From contig CM057481.1 of assembly GCA_030035585.1 (NCBI GenBank), forward strand, positions 6,783,128 to 6,847,127: DNA of 64,000 nucleotides, written 5' to 3'. The DNA comes from Dugong dugon. Its lineage: Eukaryota > Chordata > Mammalia > Sirenia > Dugongidae. The translations under genes were made by a program, and so were the position numbers. The notes beneath the pieces are model-generated. The model ran no database searches and was not told the origin of the DNA. It saw nothing but the letters and a program-made list of their open reading frames with translations. Of this stretch, positions 44,509-55,385 are shown in pieces (positions within the stretch are counted from its first letter, which is position 1; every line of letters starts with the position of its first letter).

Positions 44509-46025
44509 CTTGAGTCCCTTTTTCTCTGATTTGAACCAGGTAATTGGCATCCACGAACCCCCCCGGCCTCTGCTAGCCATAAGTGTGCCGTCATTAAAAG
44601 CTTTGAGTCCTAAAATGCTTTGACATCTAGCTTGGTGAATTGTTGGTGATGCCCCAATTTTTAAAGGACGTAAAAATTTTCACCCTGGTGCTTCTTTGAA
44701 AAACTGTCCATTTCTCATCTTTATTGTCCTTTGTGGAATACATAAAAGACACGTACTAAGTCTTTGTCTGCTGTCCAGCCTCTCTCTTCTAAGTTGTACA
44801 TTGTAATTTTGCTAATGTTGCCATTTAGACCTTCCAAGGAGCCATTATGTTGAGTAGAAATCATTTAGTCCTTCCTTTTTGTTGGGTTTTACCTTTTCTC
44901 CCCCATTTTCACTCTTCTAAGGTATTATGACTAGCGAGAGCTGAATGTGTGCAATTATGCCATTTTCTCAGACCCTGGATGCTCTGTAGCTCAGACTGAG
45001 AACCCGGTGATCGTTTCCAGACTAATAGCAGGGGCTCACCCTACTCAAAATTCCAGTCTCCTCTTTAGGCACTCGAGTAACGTTAGTGTAATATTTTACG
45101 TAGCAGTATGTCTAGCTTAGTGTTGCACAGTTTTACTACACAGACACTTGGTGTACCGCACTCTGATTATCTAGATTCTAAAGCTTCGTGTTAATAAATA
45201 GCTAACTCTGTGGGGAAAGACTAGGTTTTTATTAACATGGGGCATTAACACTGCTGGGCTCCATGGATAGGCTGACATAGTGTCATTGTTACAAAAGACA
45301 AAATTTGAAGGAGCATTTACAAATCAGCTAGCAACGGATGTTAGAACACTAGCTCAGGATTTTATGGTGGTTTAATCATTATCCACCCCCATCCTCTTAT
45401 TCCATCAGTCAACCCATATTTCTTAAAGTTTTACTACAGGCCAGGCACTGTGTTAACTGCTGGGGTGGTCAAAGGCGAGGACAGGAAATGGCAGCACGAG
45501 TACATGATGGAGTAGAAAAGTGAAGGGCCTGCTCCATGGGCCTCTGACCTGTGCAGACGCACAGGACCCCTACTTAGAAGGGTCTGTACTTGTGTAATGT
45601 TTTGCTCTCACTGTCTTGAAATTCTTAATACTTTTTGTCCTAGGGGCTCCACGTTTTCATTTCACACGGGACCTGGCAAATTATGTATCTCGTTCTGGAA
45701 GAATAGTATGGTGGGACACAGAGGGTTACTTAATCTAGATGTGGTGGGTTTGGGAGAACTGACATGTACATTGAGACACGGAGGAGGAGGAATTGGTCAT
45801 GCAAAGGAGACTGGCAGAGAAAACCACATTACAAGCTGTAGGTGGACAAGGCAGAGCAAGGAGAATTTGGTTGATTACCCTAATGGTGTCATCAAACCAT
45901 TGTGCTTCCATCTTTGTCTTGGGTATTTACCTAATCTGAACCTACCTTGGGCCAGCTTAGACGCCATCACTTTTTAACTTTTAATATCCTTAGTATGGTT
46001 GTCTATCAGCATGATTTATAGTAAT
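44509..46025. other. Mostly single-copy-looking DNA
   Basis: A short L2-like piece may lie at 45,415-45,480 ('aggccaggcactgtgttaac'). A 126-codon plus-strand frame at 45,597-45,977 has no recognisable domain and is probably chance. Confidence 0.35.
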
Positions 46026-46180
46026 CCCCTGATGCTGGCGAGTCGATTTTGACTCATAGCAACCCTATAGAACAGAGTAGAACTGCTCCATAGGGTTTCT
46101 AAGGAGCGGCTGGTGGATTCAAACTGCCAACATTTTGGTTGGCAACCATAGCCCTTAACCACTGGGCCACCAGGGCTCCT
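46026..46180 (-). mobile_element. AfroSINE family A, antisense
   Basis: 'gatgctggcgagtcgatttt', 'ccctatagaacagagtagaa' and 'ctgggccaccagggctcc' are in order. This is the short form without the extra middle. Confidence 0.9.
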
Positions 46181-46469
46181 TTTAGATTTTTAAACATGGT
46201 AGCCATGCTCACCAAAAAAGGAGAGAAAATGATGTACAGGAAACCTTAGACATGTATACACATAAGAAATGGAGATAGGGGAAATATGTTTCCTTATTTC
46301 CCAGTGCAATCCAAAAATATTTAAGTGAAGCAAGCAGGCTATGTGGTGGAATTTTCCATATTGTTATATTAAAATATTAGGCATACAGAAAATGTGCTGT
46401 AGTTAACGAATTTTCTTTCTTTAATGACATAAACTGGATCCTTTCTTACTGAAGTTTTTTGCTGTTACT

Positions 46470-47222
46470 TGTGGGATAAAGACCTTGTCTCAAAAGAGCC
46501 CAAAGGCCCTGCTTGGTGTGTCCCCTCCCAAGCTCCCCATTGCCACCCACACCAGCCTGGCCTCTGGGTCCTGCCGTCCTGGCTTCTTTTAGTTCCTCAC
46601 ATGCAGTAGGCTTGTTCCCACCACAGGGTCTCTGTACCTGCTCTTTTTCTTCCTCTCCAGCCCCACTTCCTTCTTTTGCACTCCCCAAATACACACACCT
46701 TCTAGGCTTGTTGATTCCTAGTCCCAATCAACTGATGTCTTTACTTCCTTAAAGAGCCATTCCTGACTTCCCAAACTCAGTTCATTCCCCTCTTATGTGG
46801 CCTCGGAGCACCATGAACCTTCTGCTGTGTTACTAAACTTTAGATTTACTTATGAGATTATTTGAATCATGTCTGTCTCCCACACTAGCTTGGACTTTCA
46901 ATTAAAGCTGGGGCTGTGTGGATTTTTGCTCATGGTTATGTTCTCATTGGAGTCCCTTGGTGGTACAAAGAGCTACTAAACCGGAGGTTGGAGATTTGAG
47001 TCCACTCAGGGGTACCTTGGAATAAAGGCCTGGCAATCTACATCTGTAAACTCAGCCATTGAAAACCCTATGGAGCACAGTTCTACTCTGACCCACATGG
47101 GGTCGCCATGAGTCAGAACCAACTAAATGGCAACTGGTTTGGTCTTTGGTGTTATGTTCCCCTCAATGGCTTAGTACTTGGTACGTGGAAGGCATTTAGT
47201 AGAGATTGAATAAAGGAAGGAA
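46470..47222 (+). mobile_element. L2 3' region, split by a SINE
   Basis: 'ggataaagaccttgtctcaa', 'caaaggccctgcttggtgtg', 'tggcctctgggtcctgc', 'agagccattcctgacttccc' and, after the SINE, 'tggcttagtacttggtacgt' plus 'ggaaggcatttagtagagat' follow the order of the L2 3' end. It is interrupted at 46,944-47,150. The piece continues the 'gggcactcaataaa' type ending in degenerate form. Confidence 0.75.
46944..47150 (+). mobile_element. AfroSINE family B, nested in L2
   Basis: Sense copy with 'ggagtcccttggtggtacaa', 'agaacc'-free head, 'ataaaggcctggcaatctac', 'tggagcacagttctactctg' and 'gccatgagtcagaaccaact'. A 9-bp exact target-site duplication, gttatgttc, lies at 46,935-46,943 and 47,151-47,159. 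Confidence 0.93.
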
Positions 47223-47470
47223 GGATTAACTTGAAATAAAAATAAGGCTCTGAATATGAGAGGTTGTGACTTTAAAAGCCACCAAATATTTTGCCCCAAC
47301 AAAAGGTTAAAGTTGAGATTTTACCCTGTAACTTCATACTTGTTCTGGAAAAATGAGGTGGAAAGCATTCCACTGTTCAACATTCAGTTGGTATCCAAAA
47401 CAAGTCTAGTTCTTTGAAGTTCCTCTTTTTTACAAGAGATTTGCTTTGTGATAAGAAATAGTCATTAAAT

Positions 47471-47903
47471 AAAACCCACTGCTGTCGAGTCGATTTCAAC
47501 TTGTAGTGACCCTATAGGACAGAGTAAAACTGCCCTATAGGGTTTCCCAGGAGCAGCTGGTGGATATGAACTGCCGGCCCTTTTTTTTTTTTTTCCTCTT
47601 GATTTCTTTTTTTTAATTGTTGTATTTAAATAAAGTTTACATTTCAAGTTAGTCTCCCATACAAAATTTTTATACATACGTTGTTAAGAGACCCTAATTG
47701 CTCACCCCATTCTGCAACAGCACACTCCTCCTTTCCACCCCTGATTCCCCATGACCATTCAAGCAGCTCCTAACCCTCCCTGCCTTCTCATCTCACCTCT
47801 GGACAGAAGCTGCCCATTTGGTCTCTTGCATCTACTTGACTAAGATGAGCCGCCGACCTTTTGGTTAGCAGCAGAACACTTAACCACTGTGCCACCAGGG
47901 CTC
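47471..47903 (-). mobile_element. AfroSINE family A, split by an L1 fragment
   Basis: The 3' part of the SINE (47,471-47,580) and its head (47,847-47,903) are separated by an L1 fragment. The whole unit is flanked by a 12-bp target-site duplication with one mismatch: tagtcattaaat at 47,459-47,470 and tagtcactaaat at 47,904-47,915. Confidence 0.93.
47581..47846 (-). mobile_element. Young-type L1 3' fragment inserted in a SINE
   Basis: The T-rich start (47,581-47,620) is the antisense poly(A). The fragment then follows 'ttaaataaagtttacatttc', 'tgcaacagcacactcctcct', 'cctgccttctcatctcacct' and 'tgcccatttggtctcttgc', as at 14,945-15,200. Partly duplicated SINE sequence on both sides (tgaactgccggccc.. 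and tgagccgccgacc..) looks like its target-site duplication. Confidence 0.88.
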
Positions 47904-47941
47904 TAGTCACTAAATGGCAGGGTGCAATTGGAGCACCACAT

Positions 47942-48153
47942 CCAAAACCAAAAAACCCATTGCCTTTGAGTTGATTTTGACTTATAGCGACCCTATAGGA
48001 CAAAGTAGAACTTCCCCATAGTATATTCAAGGCTATGATCTTTTATGGAAGCAGACTGGCACATCTTTCTGCTGCTGAACGGCTAGTTGGTTCAAACTGC
48101 CGACCTTTTGGTTAGCAGCTGAGCACTTAACTACTGTGCCAGCAAGGGGGCTC
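47942..48153 (-). mobile_element. AfroSINE family A (long form), antisense
   Basis: Landmarks are 'ccaaaaaacccattgccttt', 'ccctataggacaaagtagaa', 'cttttatggaagcagactgg' and 'ggttagcagctgagcactta'. It lies only about 30 bp from the previous SINE's flank. Confidence 0.9.
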
Positions 48154-48500
48154 TGAAACAGCCTTCCATGTGTCCAGCACACCGTACTGCTAAATAAAAT
48201 GTTGTCCAAAGGGTGGGTTCCCCCAGTCCATAAAAACCTTCCTCTAATGTGTACTTATATGAGATTTTTCCATAGAGGAGGAAGAGACATTTTATTTACT
48301 GCAAAATGTTACCTAGGAACCAACAATATAGTCATTTCCAGGAAAAAAAAAAAAAAAGTTTTATGTTAGCTGAAGGAAAGAAGGTATTTGAAAAAAGAAA
48401 TAGCATTCCTTAGAAATACTGCCCTGCATTAAAAATTAAAAAAGAAAAACACAATTGTGAAGTTAAATAGAAAGATACAAACTCATGAACTTTTTTGTGG
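48154..48500. other. Unassigned DNA
   Basis: An A run of about 15 bases lies at 48,343-48,357. Nothing else is recognised. Confidence 0.3.
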
Positions 48501-48955
48501 TAATGGAAAATGTTGTCGTTGTTAGGTGCCATAAAGTTGGTTCTAACTCATATTGACCCTATGTATAACAGAACTTAACACTGCCTGGTCCTGCACCATC
48601 CTCATAGTCGTTGCTATTTTGAGCCCATTGTTGCAGCCACTGTGTCCAACTATCTCATTGAGGATCTTCCTCTTTTGTGCTGACCCTCTGCTTTACGAAG
48701 CATAATGTCCTTTTCCAGGGACTGGTCCCTCCTGATAACATATACAGACTAGGTGAGACGAAATCTCACCATACTTCCTTCTAAAGGACATTCTGGCAGT
48801 TCTTCTTCCAAGATTGATTTGTTCGTTCTTCTGGCAGTTCATGGTATATTCAATATTCTTTGCCAACACCATAATTCAAAGATGTCAATTCTTCTCTGGT
48901 CTTCCTTATTCATTGTCCAGCTTTCACATGCATATGAAGTGATTGAAAATACCAT

Positions 48956-49549
48956 TTTGAATCAGACAATCACGTGGTTTACAATGCCGGGAATGACAAC
49001 TTGAAGAGAATGGCATTGCATTCATTGTCAAAAAGAACATTTCAAGATCTACCTGAAGAACAGCACTGTCAATGATAGGATATTATCCATAAGCCTACAA
49101 GGAAGGTCATTAATTAGACTATTATTCAAATGTACGCACCAACCACTAATGCCAAAGGTGAAGAAATTGAAGACTTTTACCAACTTCTGTAGTCTGAAAT
49201 TGATCCAACATGCAATGAAGATATATTGATAATTACTGTTGATTGGGATGTAAAAGTTGGAAACAAAGAAGAAGGATCAGAAGTTGGAAAATATGGCCTC
49301 GGTGATAGAAACAATGCCGGAGAACACATGATAGAATTTTGCAAGACCAATGGTCTCTTCATTGGAAATATCTTTTTTCAACAACATAAATGCCAACTAT
49401 ACACATTGGACCTCACCAGATGAAATACAGAGAAATCAAATTGATTACATCTGTGCAAAGACACAATGGAGAAGCTCAATATCATCAGCCAGAATAAGTC
49501 CAGGGGCCAACTGAGGAACTGACTGTCAATTGCTCATATGCAAGTTCAA
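48956..49549 (+). pseudogene. RTE endonuclease domain, degraded
   Basis: APE-type endonucleases of RTE LINEs nick the target DNA. A plus-strand frame at 49,226-49,423 has the recognisable stretches 'VDWDVKVGN', 'GKYGLGDRNNAGEHMIEFC' and 'NGLFIGNIFFQQHKCQLYT', which fit the RTE/BovB endonuclease. Upstream, 48,990-49,225 continues the domain in shifted frames with stops ('cattgtcaaaaagaacattt', 'aggatattatccataagcct'). The N-terminus is absent, so it is a dead fragment. Confidence 0.82.
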
Positions 49550-50177
49550 ATTCAACGATTTCATTTTGCTTGGATCCACAATCAACACCCACGAAAGTAG
49601 TGATCAAGAAATCAGACGATGTATTGCATTGGGCACATTTGCTGCAAAAGAAGTCTTTGAAGTGTTAAAAAGCACAGATGTCACTTTGAGGACTAAGGTG
49701 CACCTGACTCAAGCCATGGTATTTCCTGTCACCTCATATGCATGAGAAAGCTGGACAATGAATAAGGAAAACCAAAGAAGAATTGATGCCTTCTAATTAT
49801 GGTGTTTTCAAAGAATATTGAATATCCCATGGACTGCCAGAAGAACAAACAAGTCTGTCTTGGAAGAAGTACAGCCAGAATGCTCTTTGGAAGCAAGGAT
49901 GGTGAGACTTCATCTCACATACTTTAGATATGTTATCAGGAGGGACCAGTCCCTGGAAAAGGATATCATGCTTAGTAAAGTAGGGGGACAGTGAAAAAGA
50001 GAAAGACCCTCAACGAGATGGATTAACAGAGTGGCTGCAACAATGGGTTCAAACATGGCAACAATTGTGAGGATGGCACAGAACTGGGCACTGTTTTGTC
50101 CTGTTATAGATAGGGTCACTGTGAGTCAGACTGACTCAGTGACATCTAACAACAACAACAACAACAACAACAACAAA
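49550..50177 (+). mobile_element. Nested RTE 3' fragment with (AAC)n tail
   Basis: It begins in the C-terminal reverse-transcriptase region, where a frame (49,530-49,745) reads 'FILLGSTINTHESSDQEIRR' and 'LRTKVHLTQAMVFPVTSYA', as in RTE LINEs. It runs through the 3' UTR to an AAC repeat. An 8-bp duplication, aagttcaa, flanks it at 49,542-49,549 and 50,178-50,185. The host RTE sequence resumes exactly after the second copy. Confidence 0.85.
50148..50176 (+). repeat. (AAC)n tail of the nested RTE
   Basis: Eight or nine AAC units close the 3' end after 'agtgacatct'. This is the tail type characteristic of RTE-clade LINEs here, unlike the poly(A) of L1. Confidence 0.95.
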
Positions 50178-50873
50178 AAGTTCAAGATGAAGTTGAAGAA
50201 AATTAAAACAAGTCCATGAGAGCCAAAGTACAACCTTGAGTATATACCACCTAAATTTAGAGACCATCTCAAGAATACATTTGATGCATTGAAAACTAAT
50301 CACTGAAGACCATAAGAGTAGTGGGATGACATCAAAGACATCATGCATCAAGAAAGCAAAAGGACTTTAAAATGATAGGAAAGAAAGGAAAGACCGAAAT
50401 GGATGTCTGAACAGACTCTGAAACTTGCTCTTGAGCATAGAATAGCTAAAACAAAAGGAAGAAATGATGAAGTAAAAGAGCTGACCAGAAGATTTCAAAG
50501 GGTGGCTCGAGAAGACAAAGTAAAGTATTAAAATGAAATGTGCAAAGACTTGGAGTTGGAAAACCAAAAGGGAAGAACACGCTCGGCATTTCTCAAGCTG
50601 AAAGAACTGAAGAAAAAATTCAAGCCTCAAGTTGCAATATTGAAGGATTCTATGGGCAAGAAACTGAATGACGAAGGAAGCATCCAAAGAAGATGGAAGG
50701 GATACACAGACTCACTGTACCAAAAAGAATTGGTCGACGTTCAGCCATTTCAGGAGGTAGCATATGGATCAAGAACCGATGATACTGAAGGAAGAAGCCC
50801 AAGCTGCACTGAAGGCACTGGTGAAAAACAAGCCTTTAGGAATTGACAGAATACCGGTTGAGATGTTTCAACA
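50178..50873 (+). pseudogene. RTE endonuclease-to-RT linker region, degraded
   Basis: This continues the outer RTE after the nested copy. The open stretch 50,538-50,846 and neighbouring frames include 'LKLKELKKKFKPQV' and 'SIQRRWKGYTDSLYQKELVD', then, in another frame, 'AALKALVKNKPLGIDRIP'. The last resembles the start of RTE reverse transcriptases. Frameshifts and a stop separate the pieces. Catalytic reverse-transcriptase motifs are not present. Confidence 0.78.
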
Positions 50874-51500
50874 GAAAATAGAAGATGTTTAAAAATATTT
50901 AGTTTCACTAGACTACCTGGTGTCAGTTGGGATAGGAAGCTTGAAGCTTTCTTTGTAACTGGGTCGTAATCTCTCCCTGAGATGTTGACTCCTTGTTCTT
51001 GCTTGTCTAATTAGCTTCCTCTAGAACCAGGCATTTGGGGATTGCATGGCTTGTTCTTGGTAGAGTCACTCAATATTTTGGCTGGTGTTCCTATTTATGG
51101 GAGAAAAATGGATAATTAAATACATTTACTCATTAAAAATATAATATGTGGACTAAATATTCGTAAACATCTGCCAAAAACTAAGTACTGTGTGGAAGTA
51201 ATAATTTGTTTGTGGTCAGATAGATACAGGAGAGTGTTAGTTATTTTTTTATCCATTGTTTGATTATGCTGGGATTTTAATGGAAAAGGACAAACCTATT
51301 TTGTTTACCTTTAATTTTTAAAAGCTGTGAATTTGAGAGCTAAGTCTTGAATCAAGAAATATCCTGTTCTAAAAAAATATCTATTTACTGAACAATTATC
51401 CAAAGAATTCTTATACCAACCCTTGTTCTAAGTGCTGTGGTTACACTGGTGAGCAAGGCGCGCTCCGGTTGGCAAGACTATTTGTACTTGTAAAGATCAC
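50874..51500. other. Unassigned DNA with a possible L2 fragment
   Basis: About 51,410-51,470 ('gttctaagtgctgtggttac', 'actggtgagcaagg') resembles an L2 core. Nothing else is recognised. Confidence 0.35.
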
Positions 51501-52010
51501 TCTACGTTTACACCATGGATGAAATTAATTTTTCAATTGCAAGTGATAGGAAGTGGTGACTTCAGGAAACAAGAGAATTAGTTGGCTCAAACAACAAGGA
51601 TACTTGGTTTCATTCGTGGCATGATTTAGGGAGTCAAATGTTGTCAGGAATCTCTGACCATCTCTCAACTCTGCTCTCTTCTATGATACCTTTAGTCTCT
51701 GGAAGGTTTTCTTCGTATGGTGGCAAAGAATGGTCATAAGCTTATCTGCCTACCTGTCATCCTGCCTACCTCCAACCACCGTATTATCCCACTGTCAAGA
51801 GAGCTGCTCTTTTCCAGTATTTTCAACAAAAGTCCTCAGATTAACTCTCATCAGAAAGATGAGATCAGGGAATGGAATGCTGGGTTTGGTCAGGTGGTGC
51901 TTGTGCCTAGAAGGTCCCCTCTCAGATCCCATCACCGGACAGTAGATGAGAAATTATTCTCCCAAAGGAAAATCAGGAATGGAAGCGGGACCATCAAAGG
52001 CAGCAGATGG
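51500..52010 (-). mobile_element. Unassigned ancient interspersed repeat
   Basis: 'ggtggcaaagaatggtcataag', 'aagagagctgctcttttcca', 'aacaaaagtcctcagattaa' and 'ctcccaaaggaaaatcagga' are phrases I associate with a common ancient mammalian repeat. I cannot name the family or be sure of the strand. Confidence 0.4.
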
Positions 52011-54375
52011 CATTCCATGTAGCGTTACTGTTTCTGGCATGTACACACTTCACTTTTTTCTTGCCGGTGGAAGCAATTTTTCAGATCAGTGCTTTAGGCT
52101 GTCCTTTTGCCATTTTTATTTGGCATCCTCCCTCCTAGGAATTGTGCTGTTTCCCCTTTGTTGCATTCTTAAGTTGAAGTTTGGGTGCCCTTGTGGGTCC
52201 AAGTTTCTCCGCTAGCTGAGATTTCTGCTGAATGTCACCTGGCAGCCTGGTTTCTCTTCCCCAGGGGGCCTTTTTCTCCTGAAGGTGTGTAAGAATCTCC
52301 ACAGTCACCAACCCTTTATTGACTGGGGACATTACTTTCCTGGAATGTACTAAGGATCATCCAGACCTTTGATGGGAGAACGTGGATGATGACATTTCTA
52401 AGGTACTTACTATTTTTCTGTTTCTCACGGATACCATCTCACTTGGCTTATGATTTGTCAATTTAAAACAGCAGTGGTCAAAAAAATTAGCTTTTAAGGT
52501 ATTTGCTACATATTGCCACCTCCCCCCAATGAAACGAATAATAGTATATGTGGTATTTAGAAATCAGCAAACTTTTTTTTGTTGTTGTTGTTACTGTTAC
52601 CTATTCCTCCTGTCCTGTGCAATGACGTAGTTTTATTTCCATTTTGTTTATGGGGCACAGTATGTCATAGTGTTTTTGGTGGCCCCCAAAAGCTCCCGAG
52701 ATTCTTTATATATTCATTTTGTTTCATTGAGATTCCTGTTGGTCTCTTTTGATTTAGGTTTGACAAGTGGGAAGGATGGGGGCAGAGGACAATTGTGGAT
52801 TGACTTATCTGCATGATCTTCCATGATTCTGCTGCACATTATGTTGGACAGTCTTTTCGTTAGCTAAGGACATGTGCTGACCTAAAATTTCTTTCTTATT
52901 TAACTGAGGAGAAGCCAGTGACTATATAGGTCATCCATGCACTTTTACCCCATGTTAAAAGAATCCTCCAGCTGGGTTTCAAGTGCTCCTGCAGGGGCTT
53001 GAAGCTGGGGAGTGAATAGCATCACGCATCCCAATATGTCAAGTTGATGTTTAAGGTTTGATGTCTGCTGGGGTTTGTAGTTCTTTCACCCAAGGATTCG
53101 CCGGAACGGAGGAGAAAAGAAAGAATCTGCAGAGGCTTGACTGCCATGGCAGAAAGCATATCAATTGTTACCGAAATAACCTTCAGTTACCGAAATAACC
53201 TTCAACCTTTTAGCTTCACTGCATGGTGCCATTGACAAGTCTCAGGATGTACAGTCACCCAGCATAAGAAAGCTGACATTGATGAAATGCGGGATAATGT
53301 TCCCCATCACACCTTTCAGAACCAAGGCTCTTCCTTTTTATTTTAGTTTCCTTTGAAAGCGTAGTCAATAATCTCAACCAATATTAACTAATAGGTCTTC
53401 TCTCCCCCTCTCCCAATCCTCCCTCCCCGAGTCGGTACGGCTGCTGACAGCAAGGGAGTGGTCACCTGTTTCTCCAAGCTCCTTTGCAGAGGGAAGTCTC
53501 CTTTGAGTCCTGGGGGTATGCCCAAGAGTGGTCCTTCACCTTGGAGCTGGCAAGTGCAGTTCATTAGCTTGAAGGTTGGTATTGGCGGGAATCCATTGAC
53601 AAGAGCCTTGTGTATACTCAGAGTGCTCATAGAAACTGTTAATAAACTATGCCATTGAAAATGAAGGGTAAAATCTGCTTCATGTGTTAGATTAATTATA
53701 TCAGCCTAACAGTCATAGAGAAGGGGTGCTGGAAGATACCTCTTTGGAACTGTCGTCAACTTCTTCCATTCATTCCCCAAGCTTGCAATTCTTTCAAGTG
53801 TAATTGCCAAGCCCTGCCTGAATGCCAATGAGTCCTGACTAGGAATTTTTGGAGCCTCTGACCACGATCATCAAAATGAAAAATAAGTTCCTAGTTAGTT
53901 GTAGGGATTTGACCAGCTCAGAAACTTGGTAACGAATTTCGTTTTCTATAAACGTTAGCTAGAACAGATTATGAGCAGGTTTCCATTTTCATGGTGGGAA
54001 ACACAACAGGAAAGAAATGGATTTCTCAGGAAGTTCATAAAGATCGCAGAATTCATTCACAAATATCAGAGCATTGTTCCCCAGGGTTCAGCCACTCACT
54101 GTCCTCCACAACTTTGCAATGTCCGATTGCTCTCTGAGTCCTGTGCCTGTAATTCAGTTGGTATACATTGGATAGGTTGCCACTGTGCTTCGTTCTGAGC
54201 CTCTTCTATTGGTGACGAGAGTTTAAATTGAAAAATACAAAACAAGCAAACAAATGATAAAAACACGTACAAGCACATGTAACACAACACACACGTACAT
54301 ATATACTCACATTGATTTGAGAATACTTACTTGAACACCAAGAGGAGATGAATTTCAGATAGTATGCAACTTATT
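52011..54375. other. Mostly single-copy-looking DNA
   Basis: No mobile element is securely recognised. A 19-bp perfect tandem duplication lies at 53,167-53,204. A GTT-type short run is near 52,580-52,595. A few 60-90 codon frames have no recognisable domain. Confidence 0.35.
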
Positions 54376-54706
54376 ATTTTATTCAGCAAAGGTTTATTGA
54401 GCATGTATTGACATTGTTCCAGGAACTGGGGTAGAAATGGGATTTATAGTGAGGGTGATGGTCACAAAATAATGGAATATATATGTTACTTCACATGTAC
54501 TAAGAATATAATAAAGCAAGTTATGGAATGAAAGAGTGATGAGACAGAACTTTCTAGAAGGAGAGGAGATGTGGCATTTGAGCAGAAATCTGACTGATAT
54601 GAAGGCTCCTCCATATGAAGAACTGAGGCAAAGGTGGGGGGAAGGGGCTTCCCAGGCAGAGGGCTGACTCAGTGCGTGGAATGTGGCTGACGTATTTGAG
54701 GGGCAG
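54376..54706 (+). mobile_element. L2-like ancient repeat
   Basis: 'cagcaaaggtttattgagca', 'ttccaggaactggggtagaa', 'gaggagatgtggcatttgag', 'cagaaatctgactgatatga' and 'cttcccaggcagagggctga' match, in order, the L2-associated repeat also seen at 3,000-3,412. A family A SINE is inserted at its end. Confidence 0.65.
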
Positions 54707-54720
54707 CAGCGGTCTATTGG

Positions 54721-54874
54721 AAACCCTGGTGGTGTAGTGGTTAAGAGCTACGGCTGCTAACAAAAAGGTCAGCAGTTCGAATCCACCAGGGGCTTCTTGG
54801 AAACCGTATGCGGCAGTTCTCCTCTGTCCTGTAGGGTGTCTACGTGTCAGAGGCGACTCGATGGTAACAGGTTA
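54721..54874 (+). mobile_element. AfroSINE family A
   Basis: Well-preserved short-form copy: 'aaccctggtggtgtagtggt', 'cagcagttcgaatccaccag' and the RTE-like end 'gtcagaggcgactcgatggt'. Likely target-site duplicates: cggtctattgg (54,710-54,720) and tggtctaccgg (54,876-54,886), three mismatches. Confidence 0.92.
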
Positions 54875-54886
54875 GTGGTCTACCGG

Positions 54887-55214
54887 CAGCATTACTCCAG
54901 CGATTGGACTCTAGGCCACCTTGACAAGGTTAACCTCCCCTTCTTGGGACGCAGGTACGAGTAGTTTCTAAAGGTCTTTTCCTCCTGCTCTTCTCTTCTT
55001 TATTTCTCACCCCTAAATCTTTGGTGTTAGCTTAAGTTGTCAGGGCACTCCCATAAACCCCCAAAGAAAGTAGAAAACTAGTTCAGCAAAGGGAAAATAT
55101 CCATATGCTTTTTACTGTTGGGGGAGAACCCCGGGACATGAAGGCAAACTCTATGTATCTGTCCATAAATCGACGGAAGTCATAGAGTTCAAGTTTGAGG
55201 GGTAGACTTTTTCA
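54887..55214. other. Unassigned DNA
   Basis: No repeat or exon is recognised. Confidence 0.3.
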
Positions 55215-55385
55215 CTTCGGCTTCACTACTACACTAATCTTTGTGTAACCTTGAGCCTTAATGTACTCGTCTATACACTGGGGATAATAATAGTACCTTA
55301 TTCTCAGGGTGAGTGTGAGGATTAAATGAGATAGGACATGGGCAGTGCTTAGCACAGTGCTTGACTTGTTGTAAGTATTGGACAG
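55215..55385 (+). mobile_element. MIR SINE
   Basis: 'gtgtaaccttgagccttaat', 'tacactggggataataatag', 'gtgaggattaaatgagatag' and 'cagtgcttagcacagtgctt' give the MIR core and 3' part in order. It is well preserved for its age. Confidence 0.85.

Larger units (their letters stand above)
48512..50873 (-). mobile_element. RTE (BovB-like) LINE with inverted 5' part and a nested RTE copy
   Basis: From the minus strand: the element's 3' segment (48,512-48,955) is in sense, from the C-terminal end of the reverse transcriptase to the AAC-type tail. Next to it, 48,956-50,873 is in the opposite orientation, holding the endonuclease and the linker to the reverse transcriptase. Such a layout (inverted upstream part joined to the 3' part, with the middle missing) is what twin priming produces. 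Inside the inverted part sits a second RTE fragment (49,550-50,177). A 6-bp gaaaat (48,506-48,511 and 50,874-50,879) could be the target-site duplication but is too short to be sure. Confidence 0.8.

Noticed and set aside
45597-45977. 126-codon plus-strand frame
   Set aside because: It has no family resemblance, and there are no flanking splice signals that would make it convincing.
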